From: Paractinoplanes brasiliensis
GTDB lineage: Bacteria > Actinomycetota > Actinomycetes > Mycobacteriales > Micromonosporaceae
Assembly (NCBI RefSeq): GCF_004362215.1
Contig: NZ_SNWR01000001.1
Span: 3,888,001-3,952,000, forward strand
Direction of reading: 5' to 3'
Length of the DNA stretch: 64,000 nucleotides
Made by a program: the position numbers and the translations under genes. Numbering within the stretch: position 1 is the first letter of the stretch; each line of letters starts with the position of its first letter. This document shows positions 1-9,664 of the stretch, piece by piece. Under the pieces are notes generated by a model. It was given only the letters and a program-made list of their open reading frames with translations. It was not told the DNA's origin and did no database searches.

Positions 1-60
1 CGGGATGTAGCGCTCGAACGGCATCTTGCTGGGCTTCTGCACCGCGAAAGGACTGGACAT
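1..60 (-). CDS. leuA: 2-isopropylmalate synthase, N-terminal fragment (cut by window edge)
   Basis: Only the first 20 codons are present, read leftward from an ATG at 60-58 with a GGAG at 73-70. The fragment includes KPSKMPFERYIP, which resembles the N-terminus of actinobacterial alpha-isopropylmalate synthases (first committed step of leucine synthesis, acetyl-CoA plus 2-ketoisovalerate). Context supports this: leuA lies divergent to ask-asd in Mycobacterium, and the transcript leader encodes a short peptide with a leucine run and a strong hairpin. The catalytic domain is outside the window, so the call rests on the short N-terminus, the neighbours and the leader. Confidence 0.72.
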   Translation of the reverse strand, partial: MSSPFAVQKPSKMPFERYIP

Positions 61-104
61 GTGGAACGGCTCCAAAGGGAGAGAAGACGAGAAGGCGGCG
101 CGCG

Positions 105-179
105 TCAGCCCCGCGACGAGGTGCCGGCCTGGGATGGGGCCTCGTCGCGGCAGCGAAGAAGGAGAAACGCCTGCCACAT
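105..179 (-). CDS. leuL: leuA leader peptide (24 aa)
   Basis: A small open frame from ATG (179-177) to TGA (107-105) encodes 24 residues starting MWQAFLLLRCRDE, with three consecutive leucine codons at positions 6-8. It lies 44 bases upstream of the leuA start. Its distal half overlaps an 11-bp perfect inverted repeat. This is the layout of transcription attenuation: ribosome stalling at Leu codons when charged tRNA-Leu is scarce decides which hairpin forms. A candidate -10 box only about ten bases upstream of the ATG suggests a nearly leaderless transcript. Family behaviour is known; its operation here is inferred. Confidence 0.72.
   Translation of the reverse strand: MWQAFLLLRCRDEAPSQAGTSSRG
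111..150 (-). promoter_or_regulatory. leuA attenuator hairpin
   Basis: Perfect 11-bp inverted repeat, CCGCGACGAGG at 150-140 pairing with CCTCGTCGCGG at 121-111, around an 18-base loop. One arm is inside the leader peptide just after the Leu codons and the other is near its stop codon. There is no clean T-run directly after it, so it may be the antiterminator or a translation-blocking stem rather than the terminator itself. Confidence 0.6.
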
Positions 180-189
180 GTCGCAAATG

Positions 190-218
190 ACCCTACGTGA
201 TCAACTCCGGCGTTGCCA
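190..218 (-). promoter_or_regulatory. Candidate promoter of leuA leader
   Basis: On the minus strand TGGCAA (218-213) and TAGGGT (195-190) are 17 bases apart, matching -35/-10 spacing. The predicted start site falls at about 183-180, next to the leader-peptide ATG at 179. Only the -10 is close to the actinobacterial consensus. Confidence 0.45.
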
Positions 219-244
219 GCCGTACGCCCGGATCGTGGGAACCC

Positions 245-1042
245 TCAGGCCGAAGGGACGACCCCGGTCGGCTGGACCGGCGGGGGCGGCGGCGCGTCCA
301 TGCCCATCGGCGGGCCGGCCGTCTCGGGACCGGGCAGCGTCACGGTGGCCGGCCCGGCGATCTGGTTGGTCACCTTGAGCTCGCCGAACCCCACCCGAGC
401 CGCGGCCAGCACGCCGTCGTCGGCGTAGCAGTAGATGCCGATGTCGACGGGGTCGGCCAGCGACGCCGAGATCGAGTCGATCGAGTAGCAGGTGCCCTCG
501 GCCCCGGCCAGCGGCGGCACCTCGGCGACGGAGAGCGCCGCCTGCCGATCGGTGAAGACGGGCAGCCACTGCCGGAACAGCCGCTCGACCTTGGGGGAAT
601 AGTCGGCCGGCACCCGCTTGCCCGCCTTGGCCACCTTGACGCAGGTCGGGTTGATCGGGTTGGACTGTGAACCCAGCGTGCACTGATAGACGCCGTTCGC
701 CGTCGAGACGATGCTCACGTCGGCCGCGCCGCCGAGCGCCCCGCCGGTGACGTCGACCCGCCAGGTGCCGTCCCGGCCGACCGTGGCGACCACGTTGCGG
801 GGCCGGCCCCGGCCGTCGTCGAGCGTGTAGAGAGCCGCGTACGCCGTGTCCATCGCCTGCGCCGCCCGAGCGGCCAGCTCGCTGCGGGCGCGGGACGCGA
901 CCTCGGCCGAGGGGGCCTGCGACGCGGACGGGGCGGGCTGCGGGTCGCCATCGGAATCGCCCGAGCACGCCGTCACCCCGGTGAGGAGCAACAGGGCGAC
1001 GGACGCGGACAAACCGCGTCGGAACATCGAGCGTGGGCGCAC
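245..1042 (-). CDS. Putative secreted lipoprotein of unknown function
   Basis: Not recognised as a named family. The 265-residue product begins with a basic stretch, a hydrophobic segment and the lipobox VTAC, so it should be exported and lipid-anchored through that Cys. A Ser/Ala/Pro-rich linker follows, then a globular domain of roughly 180 residues with several Cys and a Pro-rich tail. This layout is common in LppX/LprG-like or LpqN-like actinobacterial lipoproteins, but I see no diagnostic motif. I chose the GTG at 1042 because GGAGG lies 13 bases upstream; the ATG at 1027 is an alternative. It is divergent from ask and precedes leuA on the same strand. Confidence 0.7.
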   Translation of the reverse strand: MRPRSMFRRGLSASVALLLLTGVTACSGDSDGDPQPAPSASQAPSAEVASRARSELAARAAQAMDTAYAALYTLDDGRGRPRNVVATVGRDGTWRVDVTGGALGGAADVSIVSTANGVYQCTLGSQSNPINPTCVKVAKAGKRVPADYSPKVERLFRQWLPVFTDRQAALSVAEVPPLAGAEGTCYSIDSISASLADPVDIGIYCYADDGVLAAARVGFGELKVTNQIAGPATVTLPGPETAGPPMGMDAPPPPPVQPTGVVPSA

Positions 1043-1237
1043 CGAGACATTCTCGCCTCCTTCGTCCGTATCGCCCCTCTGCCGGGTTGCTTCGAGCTTC
1101 GGCGTGTCGCGCGTGTCGGGCGATGGATCGGCCGGAATCTGGGATCGCCTGTCGGTCTGCGCCGGGGGCGCGGCTACTGTGGTGGCGATTGTCCTGACCG
1201 GCGCCGCCGGTACGTACAGCCGGAGGATTGGTTCGCC

Positions 1238-2503
<1,266 letters not shown>

Positions 2504-2510
2504 CCCGGCC

Positions 2511-3569
2511 ATGGCGCTGCAGCCGACGCTCGCCGTCGTCGGGGCCACCGGTTCCGTCGGGACGGTCATGCTCGAGCTGCTCTCCTCCCGTCGTAACGTC
2601 TGGGGCGAGATCCGGCTGATCGCGTCGTCGCGGTCGGCCGGAAAGCAGCTGACCTGCCGCGGCGAGCAGCTCACGGTGGCCGAGCTGACCCCCGAGGCGT
2701 TCGACGGGGTCGACGTCGCGATGTTCGACGTGCCCGACGAGGTGTCGCTGCAGTGGGCGCCGATCGTCGCGGCCCGTGGCGTCATCGTGGTCGACAACTC
2801 GGCCGCGTTCCGGATGGACCCCGAGGTGCCGCTCGTGGTGCCCGAGGTCAACCGTGAGGCGGTGCAGTACCGCCCCCGCAACATCATCGCCAACGCGAAC
2901 TGCACCGTGATGGCGATGATCATGGCGATCGCGCCGCTGCACCACGAGTACGGGCTGCGTGAGCTGGTCCTGGCGTCCTACCAGGCGGCCTCGGGCGCGG
3001 GCCAGTTCGGCGTCGACACCCTGCACGACCAGCTCAGCAAGGTGGCGGGCGACCGCATGCTGGGTTCCCGCCCGGGCAACGTGCGGCAGGCGGTCGGCGA
3101 CGACCTCGGCCCCTTCCCGGCCCCGCTCGCCCTCAACGTGGTGCCCTGGTCGGGTGCGCTCGAACCGCTCGGCTGGTCGTCCGAGGAGTTGAAGCTCCGC
3201 AGCGAGTCCCGCAAGATCCTCGCGCTGCCGGCCCTCAAGGTCTCGGCCACCTGCGTACGGGTTCCGGTCGTGACCGGCCATTCGATCGCCGTGCACGCCG
3301 TCTTCGGCTCCGAGGTCGACGCCGAGGGCGCGCGTCAGGTGCTGCGCAACGCGCCCGGCGTGATCCTGGTCGACGACCCCGAGTCCGGGGAGTTCCCGAT
3401 GCCCATCGACGCGGTCGGCACCGACCCGTCCTGGGTGGGCCGTATCCGCCGCGCGATGGACGACCCGCGCGCCCTCGACCTCTTCGTCACCGGCGACAAC
3501 AGGCGCAAGGGCGCGGCGCTCAACACCGTGCAGATCGCCGAGCTGGTCGCGGCCGAACTCGCCCGATGA
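2511..3569 (+). CDS. asd: Aspartate-semialdehyde dehydrogenase
   Basis: Reduces aspartyl-4-phosphate to aspartate semialdehyde with NADPH, directly after aspartate kinase. The 352-residue protein has the Rossmann motif VVGATGSVG at about 8-16, the catalytic cysteine in IIANANCT (Cys131), the substrate-binding segment SYQAASGAGQFGVD, and RVPVVTGHS carrying the catalytic histidine. The end DNRRKGAALNTVQIAE is typical of the family. Residues near 71 read FDVPDEVS where many bacterial enzymes have a Ser-Ala-Gly pattern; from memory this is the usual form in Streptomyces relatives. The ATG at 2511 is 7 bases after lysC stops, and the stop overlaps cutA by 4 bases, indicating coupled translation. 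Confidence 0.97.
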   Translation: MALQPTLAVVGATGSVGTVMLELLSSRRNVWGEIRLIASSRSAGKQLTCRGEQLTVAELTPEAFDGVDVAMFDVPDEVSLQWAPIVAARGVIVVDNSAAFRMDPEVPLVVPEVNREAVQYRPRNIIANANCTVMAMIMAIAPLHHEYGLRELVLASYQAASGAGQFGVDTLHDQLSKVAGDRMLGSRPGNVRQAVGDDLGPFPAPLALNVVPWSGALEPLGWSSEELKLRSESRKILALPALKVSATCVRVPVVTGHSIAVHAVFGSEVDAEGARQVLRNAPGVILVDDPESGEFPMPIDAVGTDPSWVGRIRRAMDDPRALDLFVTGDNRRKGAALNTVQIAELVAAELAR

Positions 3570-3892
3570 CCGACGTTGTCGAGGTGGTCATCACCGCCGC
3601 CGACCCCGAGTGGCTGGCCGCCTTCACCCGCCGCCTGGTCGACGACCGTCTCGCCGCCTGCGGTCACCAGATCGCCGCGATCCGCTCGATCTATCGCTGG
3701 GCGGGCGAGGTGCACGACGACCCCGAGGCCCGGATCGCCCTGCACACCCGCGCCGACCTGGTCGACAGCATCGTGGAAAGGGCCAACACCGAGCACCCGT
3801 ACGACGTTCCGTGCGTTCTGGCGCTGCCCGTGCTCGCCGGCAATCCGGCCTACCTCGACTGGGTGAGGCAGGAGACCACGCCTCCGCGGTAG
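3566..3892 (+). CDS. cutA: CutA1-family divalent-cation tolerance protein
   Basis: A 108-residue protein with the CutA1 hallmarks SIYRWAGEVHDD at about residue 41, HPYDVPCVLALPVLAGNPAYLDWV near the C-terminus, and the early segment LVDDRLAACG. CutA proteins are very stable trimers resembling PII signalling proteins; they were linked to copper tolerance in E. coli but their general role is unsettled. The start ATG overlaps the asd stop (ATGA), so it is translationally coupled to aspartate-family synthesis genes. Nothing in the sequence explains this pairing. Confidence 0.93.
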   Translation: MTDVVEVVITAADPEWLAAFTRRLVDDRLAACGHQIAAIRSIYRWAGEVHDDPEARIALHTRADLVDSIVERANTEHPYDVPCVLALPVLAGNPAYLDWVRQETTPPR

Positions 3893-3932
3893 TGGTGATC
3901 CCGTGTCCGCCGCCTCCTCCAGGGAGCGGGGG

Positions 3933-5105
3933 TCAGGCGCACTCGCCGGTGCGGACTCCGCGGGTGCGGGACAGGCCGGCCTGGGCCACCGGGGCCGCCT
4001 CGTTGGCAGTGAGGGCGAAACCGGTGTTCTTGTCGTCGGCTGCGGCGGCGAAGATCACGCCCAGCACCTGACCGTTCGGGCTGATCAGCGGGCCGCCCGA
4101 GTTGCCGCTGCGGACCAGCGAGCGAATCGTGTAGATCTCGCGGGTCACGTCGCGTGCGTCGTAGATGTCGGGGCCGGTGATGCGCCCCACATCCCGTACG
4201 CGGGCGGATTGGGCGTCATAAGGGCCGTCCTGCGGGTAGCCCAGCACGATCGCGCTCGTGCCCGTCTTGGCCTGGCTGCGGACGAACGGCATCACCGGCG
4301 CGGTCAGGCCCGGCACGTGGAGGACGGCCAGGTCACGGGCCGGGTCGTAGACGACCACGGTCGCCGGGAGGCGGCGGCCGTTCACCTCGACCTCGGTCTC
4401 GCGGGTGCCCGCGACCACATGGGCGTTGGTCATGACCCGCTCGGCGGCGTACACGAAACCGGAGCCCTCGATGCGCCGCGAGCAGCTCGGCGCCGTGCCC
4501 AGCACCTTGATGACCGAACGCTTCGACTTCTGGACGATCTGGGAGCCCTTGAGCGCCGGGTCGGGCGCGGCCACCTCTTTGGCCTGGGTCGGGGTGAGGC
4601 CGCCGAAGACGTCGGGGAAGCCGCTGGTGTCGAGGGTGTCGCGCAGCGCCGCCGACAGGGCCTGGGCCTGATCGGGCATCAGGCTGTTGATGCCGCCGAG
4701 GATGGCGCTGTTGCGGACCTCTTTGTTGAGGGCCGGGAACGGGGTCGAGCCCAGCGGCACCGCGATCAGCCAGGCCACCAGCAGCACGGCCACCAGCGAG
4801 ATGGCCGCGCCACCGGCGTCGTCGGCCCGTTGCAGCGGGCGGCTCTGGATCGCGCGGCGCAGGTGGGTGCCGAGCCAGCCCGCCAGGGTCTGGCCCAGCA
4901 CGGCCAGCGCGAAGATGGTGACCAGCGAGACGACCAGCCGCGCCGACGGGTCGGAGAAGCGGTCGGCGATCAGCGGACCGACCTGGAGGCCGATCAGCAC
5001 CCCGCTGAAGAAGCCGCCGAACGAGAGCGCGCCGATGACGAAGCCCTGGCGATAGCCGCTGATCGCGAAGATCAGCATGAGCAGGATCAGGATGCCATCG
5101 ACCAC
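3933..5105 (-). CDS. marP: MarP-like membrane serine protease (CvpA plus trypsin-like domains)
   Basis: A 390-residue membrane protease. Four hydrophobic segments in the first 125 residues form a CvpA/colicin-V-like anchor. A linker leads to a chymotrypsin-fold domain with His229 (TNAHVVAG), Asp258 (PARDLAVL) and Ser336 (SGNSGGP). A Cys before the protease core (APSC) and one four residues from the end (GEC) could form the regulatory disulfide known in M. tuberculosis MarP (Rv3671c), which protects against acid and oxidative stress. The start is GTG with GAGGG just upstream. It is last in the nth - tlpA-like - NUDIX - marP series, the order seen in mycobacteria. Confidence 0.93.
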   Translation of the reverse strand: MVDGILILLMLIFAISGYRQGFVIGALSFGGFFSGVLIGLQVGPLIADRFSDPSARLVVSLVTIFALAVLGQTLAGWLGTHLRRAIQSRPLQRADDAGGAAISLVAVLLVAWLIAVPLGSTPFPALNKEVRNSAILGGINSLMPDQAQALSAALRDTLDTSGFPDVFGGLTPTQAKEVAAPDPALKGSQIVQKSKRSVIKVLGTAPSCSRRIEGSGFVYAAERVMTNAHVVAGTRETEVEVNGRRLPATVVVYDPARDLAVLHVPGLTAPVMPFVRSQAKTGTSAIVLGYPQDGPYDAQSARVRDVGRITGPDIYDARDVTREIYTIRSLVRSGNSGGPLISPNGQVLGVIFAAAADDKNTGFALTANEAAPVAQAGLSRTRGVRTGECA

Positions 5106-5175
5106 GGACCCTCACCCAGCGTAGAAATCGACGACGGACACGACCTCAGCGTAGAGGCGCTCGGCCAGGGGTGGC

Positions 5176-5883
5176 TCACGGCAGAACCTCGTCGGGCGCC
5201 CCGCCCCGGGCCGCGGGCACCGGCGCACTGGCGTCGGGCAGCTCGACCAGGGCACCCGGCGCCCAGGGCCGGGCCCAGCCCGCCATGTCGAGCAATGTCG
5301 AGATCACCCCTGCCGTGAAGCCCCAGACGAGAAGACCCCGGACCTGGAACGCGGGACCGATCCAGCCACTGGGGTGTCGTACCCGGATACGGTTCTGCGG
5401 GTCCACCAGTTCACTGATCGGCAACCGGGCCACGTGGGCGACCTCGGCCGGCTGCCGCGGGCTGACCGGATGCGGGCGCCGCCACCAGGCCAGCACCGGC
5501 GTGACGACAAACGAGCTGACCGGGATGTAGAGGTCGGGCAGCAGCGCCAGCACCTCGGCCCCGGCCGGGTCGAGGCCGACCTCCTCGTTGGCCTCGCGCA
5601 GGGCGGTGGCCACGGCGTCGGCGTCCTCCCGATCGGTGGCGCCGCCGGGGAAGGCGGGCTGGCCGGCATGGTTGCGCATGGTCGCGGCGCGCTGCAGCAC
5701 GAGCAGGTCGGGGCCGGAATCGCCCTCGCCGATCAGCACGAGCACGGCGCTGGGCCGTCCGCCGCCCGCCGGGGGACGCAGGGTGGTGAAGTCCTCGGTA
5801 CGGCACGTCGCGACCCGGGCCAGCAGCGGGTCGAACCACCCGGGCAGGCCGTCGGGGCGGCCCAGCACCTGCCCCCGGCTCAC
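5176..5883 (-). CDS. NUDIX hydrolase, probable CoA pyrophosphatase type
   Basis: A 235-residue NUDIX protein. The NUDIX box lies around residues 80-105: FPGGATDREDAD, then ALREANEEVGLD, carrying the Glu residues that bind metal. LLVLQRAATMRNHAGQPAFPGG matches the extra CoA-pyrophosphatase (NudL/UPF0035) pattern, so hydrolysis of CoA or oxidised CoA derivatives is the best guess. The C-terminal third, with VRGLLVWGFTAGVI, is also typical of that group. The GTG start overlaps the stop of the upstream thioredoxin-like gene by 4 bases. It is orthologous in position to Rv3672c between marP and the thioredoxin-like gene. Confidence 0.9.
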   Translation of the reverse strand: MSRGQVLGRPDGLPGWFDPLLARVATCRTEDFTTLRPPAGGGRPSAVLVLIGEGDSGPDLLVLQRAATMRNHAGQPAFPGGATDREDADAVATALREANEEVGLDPAGAEVLALLPDLYIPVSSFVVTPVLAWWRRPHPVSPRQPAEVAHVARLPISELVDPQNRIRVRHPSGWIGPAFQVRGLLVWGFTAGVISTLLDMAGWARPWAPGALVELPDASAPVPAARGGAPDEVLP

Positions 5884-6548
5884 GGGGTCACCGTCACGCC
5901 GGTGTGCGTGCGGACCAGCTCGGCCAGCTCGGGGGCCTCCAAGGGCAGCAGATGCGCGTACGCCCGGCCGGCCGGGTCGAGGAAGACGGTGATCGGCAGG
6001 CTGATGCGGCCCAGGTTGTTCAGCAGCGTGCTCTTCTCGTCGAAGAGGGTCGGCATGCGCACGCCGGCGTCGGTGGCGAACGAGGCTCCCTTGTCACGCT
6101 GGTCGCCGGTGTCGACGCCGAGCACGGTGAGCCGGCCGGTCGTCCGGTCGGCGAGGCTCTGCATCACGGGCAGCTCGGCCCGGCACGGTCCGCACCACGA
6201 CGCCCACAGGTTGATCACGGCCGGTCCGCGCAGCTCGCGCAGCGACACCTCGTCGTCGCCGTCGAAGCACGGCAGCGTCAAATCGGGCAGGCTTGCGAGC
6301 GCCAAGCCTCCAGCTGAGGCGGCCGGCTGCGGGGCTGAAGGCGGGGCGGCGGACGGTGGTGGTGCGATCAGCGTGTCGCAGCCGGCGAACGGCGAAGCGA
6401 CCGCCGGTTCGTCGCTGGTGCAGGCGGCGGTTGCCGCAACGACCAGCAGCACAAGCGGCAGAGCGAGCAGCCGCCGTCCCCGTGACATTGCAGCCGGCGG
6501 GCCGGGTGGGCGGTGGAACAGGGCCTCGGTGGGCCGCTGGGGGCTCAC
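5880..6548 (-). CDS. TlpA/ResA-like thioredoxin lipoprotein
   Basis: A secreted thiol-disulfide protein of up to 222 residues. After a hydrophobic stretch the lipobox TAAC predicts a lipid anchor. A Pro/Ala-rich linker precedes a thioredoxin fold with the active site WASWCGPCRAELP, and the cis-proline region reads ISLPITVFLD. Likely roles are reduction or oxidation of extracytoplasmic cysteines, for example in cytochrome maturation or the MarP disulfide. The GTG at 6548 overlaps the nth stop by 4 bases; an ATG at 6488 directly before the signal peptide (MSRGRR) is an equally credible start. Positional match to Rv3673c. Confidence 0.9.
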   Translation of the reverse strand: MSPQRPTEALFHRPPGPPAAMSRGRRLLALPLVLLVVAATAACTSDEPAVASPFAGCDTLIAPPPSAAPPSAPQPAASAGGLALASLPDLTLPCFDGDDEVSLRELRGPAVINLWASWCGPCRAELPVMQSLADRTTGRLTVLGVDTGDQRDKGASFATDAGVRMPTLFDEKSTLLNNLGRISLPITVFLDPAGRAYAHLLPLEAPELAELVRTHTGVTVTP

Positions 6549-7345
6549 GGAACGTCAGGCGCGGCGACCGCCGCGGCCGGGACGAGCTCGGGGTCGACCC
6601 CGGCGGCGACCGCCAGCTCGCGGGCGCGCGGGCCCTTGAGCAGCTTGGCCGCGGCGGCCGCCTCGGTGGGGCCGGTGCCGTAGGACGGGCACATCGACGC
6701 CAGCGTGCAGGCGCCGCAGGCGGGCTTGCGCGCGTGGCAGACCCGGCGGCCGTGGAAGATCACCCGGTGCGACAGCATTGTCCAGTCGCGTTTTTCGATC
6801 AGGTCGGCCACCAGAAACTCGATCTTGACCGGGTCGTCCTCGGAGACCCAGCCGAAACGGTTGGTCAGGCGGCGGAAGTGGGTGTCGACAGTGATGCCGG
6901 GGACGCCGAACGCGTTGCCGAGGATGACGTTGGCCGTCTTGCGGCCGATGCCGGGCAGTGCCACCAGCTCGGCCAGCGTGGCCGGCAGCTCGCCGTCGTG
7001 CCGCTCGATCAGCGCCTGACCCAGCTTGATCAGCGAGTCGGTCTTGGCCCGGAAGAAGCCCGTCGGCCTGAGCAGGGTCTCGAGCTCGGTGCGGTCGGCC
7101 GCGGCGTAGTCGGCGGCCGTCTGATAGCGCTTGAACAGCTCGGGGGTGACCTGATTGACCCGTACGTCGGTGGTCTGTGCCGACAGGATCGTGGCCACGG
7201 CCAGCTCGAGCGGGGTGGTGAAATCGAGCTCGCAATGCGCGTCGGGATGCGTCTCGGCCAGGACACGGGCCATCTTGCGGGCCCGCCGCTTGCGCCCGAT
7301 GGGCGTTTCCGCCGCGAACCGTTTTGCCGCTGCCACCGGAGTCAC
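6545..7345 (-). CDS. nth: Endonuclease III (DNA glycosylase/AP lyase)
   Basis: Removes oxidised pyrimidines and cleaves the resulting abasic site. The protein has the helix-hairpin-helix LPGIGRKTANVILGNAFG with the catalytic Lys, the catalytic Asp in TVDTHFRRLTNRFG, and an iron-sulfur loop with four Cys spaced C-x6-C-x2-C-x5-C (VCHARKPACGACTLASMC). I start at the GTG at 7345 (about 266 residues) because the longer frame to 7384 adds residues unlike the family and neither start has a clear ribosome binding site. It heads the minus-strand operon nth - tlpA-like - NUDIX - marP with 4-base overlaps for the first two junctions. Confidence 0.95.
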   Translation of the reverse strand: MTPVAAAKRFAAETPIGRKRRARKMARVLAETHPDAHCELDFTTPLELAVATILSAQTTDVRVNQVTPELFKRYQTAADYAAADRTELETLLRPTGFFRAKTDSLIKLGQALIERHDGELPATLAELVALPGIGRKTANVILGNAFGVPGITVDTHFRRLTNRFGWVSEDDPVKIEFLVADLIEKRDWTMLSHRVIFHGRRVCHARKPACGACTLASMCPSYGTGPTEAAAAAKLLKGPRARELAVAAGVDPELVPAAAVAAPDVP

Positions 7346-7380
7346 CGCTAAAGAGTACGTCGCCCCTGCGACAAGAAACG

Positions 7381-8574
7381 TCACGCGGACGGCGTGATCG
7401 AACCGTCCGCGGCGATCGTGGCGCCGGTGTCGGGGAAGTCGGCCGCGGTGAGCTGGGCGACCAGCTTGCGGCCCTGCTCCTTCGACTCGTCACGGGTGGG
7501 CAGCCCGTTGGAGTTCATGTACGTCGAGAGCAGTTTGCCGCCCGCGTACGACCCGTCCTTGCCCAGCGTCACCCGCAGGATCCCGCCGTACTTGAGGACG
7601 CCGCTGCGCGACAGGGTGCGTCCGCCGCCCGCGAAGTTGCCCAGGCTGTACGCGATCAGTTTGCCCTTGTAGAACTCCATGCCCCGCAGCACGTGGGGCC
7701 CGTGCCCGACCACCAGGTCGGCACCCGCGTCGACGACTGCGTGACTGAACTTGATCGGGTCGCCCCTGTTCTCGCCGTGGAACGTCTCGGTGCCCGGCCG
7801 CACGTGCTGCATCGTGGCGCCCTCGGCGCCCATGTGCACCTGCACGACGACGAGGTCGGCCCGCTCCTTGGCCTGGCCGACGACCGACCGGGCCTGGTCG
7901 AGGTCGAGCAGGCTGTTGGCCCCCGCGTACGACGAGAAGCCGACGACCGCGACCTTGACCCCCTTGACCTCCGCCACGGTGATCTCGTCGGTGTTGCCGG
8001 TGGCCTTGATGCCGGCCTGGTCGAGCGCTGCCCGGGTGTTGCGCGCGCCCTGGACGCCGAAGTCACGGGCGTGGTTGTTGGCCGTGTTGACCAGGTCGAA
8101 CCCGCCGTCGACGAGGTGTTTCACGTACGACGGCGGGGACCGGAACGCGAAGCAGTTGGGCGACGGCGGGGACCCGCACTTGGAGGCGCTGGTGTTCTCG
8201 GTGAGCGGCTGCTCGAGGTTGCCCATCACGAGGTCGGACTCGAGGCCCGGCTTGACCGAGTCGAAGAACCCCTTGCCGTCGGCCGGCGGCATCCGGCTGG
8301 GCGCGTTGCTCATCATGATGTCGCCGGTGGCCGACAGTGTGACGGTGCCCTCATCGGCCGCGGCCGCCTCGGTCGGCGGCAGGCTGGGCGCGGACGAGGA
8401 CCGCGCCACGGTTTCGGGCGCTCGCCACTGGGCCGTGGAGCCACCCCCCGAGTCGCGGTTCGCGAAAGCGACACTTCCGACGCCGACGGCGGCCAAAACC
8501 GCCAGGACAATCGCGACAGTAAGGACAGGGCGCCCGAAAATGCCCGGCCTTCGATGTGGGGGGTGGGAATTCAT
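7381..8574 (-). CDS. CapA-like (poly-gamma-glutamate synthesis family) membrane-anchored phosphoesterase-fold protein
   Basis: A 397-residue protein with an N-terminal membrane anchor (about residues 16-38), a Ser/Gly/Ala-rich linker and a CapA/PgsA domain from about 85 to 340. Landmarks are LSATGDIMMSN, DLVMGNLEQPLT, NTANNHARDFG, VVQVHMGAEG and VVGHGPHVLRG, the calcineurin-like pattern of the PGA_cap family. The family includes proteins needed for polyglutamate capsule export, but in actinobacteria the substrate is usually unknown. The ATG at 8574 is chosen because the anchor starts right after it. It lies between nth and crp, where M. tuberculosis has the small gene Rv3675, so it looks like a lineage-specific insertion. 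Confidence 0.88.
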   Translation of the reverse strand: MNSHPPHRRPGIFGRPVLTVAIVLAVLAAVGVGSVAFANRDSGGGSTAQWRAPETVARSSSAPSLPPTEAAAADEGTVTLSATGDIMMSNAPSRMPPADGKGFFDSVKPGLESDLVMGNLEQPLTENTSASKCGSPPSPNCFAFRSPPSYVKHLVDGGFDLVNTANNHARDFGVQGARNTRAALDQAGIKATGNTDEITVAEVKGVKVAVVGFSSYAGANSLLDLDQARSVVGQAKERADLVVVQVHMGAEGATMQHVRPGTETFHGENRGDPIKFSHAVVDAGADLVVGHGPHVLRGMEFYKGKLIAYSLGNFAGGGRTLSRSGVLKYGGILRVTLGKDGSYAGGKLLSTYMNSNGLPTRDESKEQGRKLVAQLTAADFPDTGATIAADGSITPSA

Positions 8575-8779
8575 CGATCGCGACGATACCTTCAGGTGGC
8601 GTCGCGGACGAACCGTCGAAAGGCTTGTCGTTGCCTCCACCCGGCGACGAAAGATACTGCCCGTCACGGCGGGACCGGTTACCCTGCGGTATCTAGATCA
8701 AGGGGTGCCCGCCCGATTCCCGCCCGCGTGCGCCTAGACTGATCGAGCGCAGGCGTTGCGCGTGTTCGGAGGTGCGGCG

Positions 8780-9457
8780 ATGGATGAGGTACTGGCGCGC
8801 AGCGGGATCTTCCAGGGCGTGGACCCGGAGGCCGCCGAGGCGCTCGCCAAAGAGATGGACACGGTCGAAGTCCGCAAGGGCGACGTCCTGTTCAACGAGG
8901 GCGAGGCCGGTGACAGCCTGTACATCGTGCTGTCCGGCAAGATCAAGCTCGGACGGCGAGCGGCCGACGGCCGGCAGAACCTGGTTTCGATCATGGGCCC
9001 GTCCGACATGGTCGGCGAGCTCTCGCTCTTCGACCCCGGTCCCCGCACGGCCACCGCGACCGCGGTGACCGACGCGCGGCTGGCCCGGCTCAAGAAGACG
9101 TCGCTGCGTCCGTGGCTCAACAACCGGCCCGAGATCGCCGAGCAGCTGCTGCGGGTGCTCGCCCGCCGCCTGCGCCGTACCAACGACGCGCTGGCCGACC
9201 TGATCTTCACCGACGTGCCCGGCCGGGTCGCGAAAAACCTGCTGCAGATGGCGGGCCGGTTCGGCACCCGCGACGGTGGTGTGCTCCGCGTCACGCACGA
9301 TCTCACCCAGGAGGAGCTGGCCCAGCTCGTCGGGGCGTCCCGCGAGACGGTGAACAAGGCTCTCGCCGATTTCGCCTCGCGGGCCTGGCTCCGGCTGGAC
9401 GGCAAGAGCGTGATCATCCTGGACCCCGAGCGCCTCGCGCGGCGCGCCCGCGTCTGA
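8780..9457 (+). CDS. crp: CRP-family cAMP-responsive transcription regulator
   Basis: A 225-residue regulator closely resembling M. tuberculosis CRP (Rv3676). It begins MDEVLARSGIFQGV, has a cyclic-nucleotide-binding beta-roll (GELSLFDPGPRTATA, the phosphate-binding cassette with Glu and Arg) at about residues 75-90, a dimer helix, and a C-terminal winged helix with LTQEELAQLVGASRETVNKALADF. The ATG at 8780 has GGAGG 7 bases upstream; upstream in-frame codons are unlikely to be used. It is divergent from the CapA-like gene. A nucleotidyl cyclase lies 5 kb away (14113-17766), a possible source of its ligand. Confidence 0.95.
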   Translation: MDEVLARSGIFQGVDPEAAEALAKEMDTVEVRKGDVLFNEGEAGDSLYIVLSGKIKLGRRAADGRQNLVSIMGPSDMVGELSLFDPGPRTATATAVTDARLARLKKTSLRPWLNNRPEIAEQLLRVLARRLRRTNDALADLIFTDVPGRVAKNLLQMAGRFGTRDGGVLRVTHDLTQEELAQLVGASRETVNKALADFASRAWLRLDGKSVIILDPERLARRARV

Positions 9458-9473
9458 CCCGTATCGCCGGGCC

Positions 9474-9498
9474 GGGGCTGTCCCTTCGGGGCGGCCCC
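9474..9498 (+). terminator. Rho-independent-type terminator of crp
   Basis: An 11-bp stem (GGGGCTGTCCC with GGGGCGGCCCC, two G-U pairs) closed by a 3-base loop starts 17 bases after the crp stop. There is no T-run, as is common for actinomycete terminators. Confidence 0.6.
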
Positions 9499-9664
9499 TA
9501 CAAGCCGTGCATTACCCCCTGAAAAGGGTACAAACCAGCAGCTTTCGCATCCGTGTCGCACCCGCTTGACCACTCGTTGTGGAGGTGGTCGAGAGGCACC
9601 GGCGGATACGAGAGGGCGCGGCTTTGAACATGGTGGGGGGCGTACAGCGCATCGGGGTACCGAC

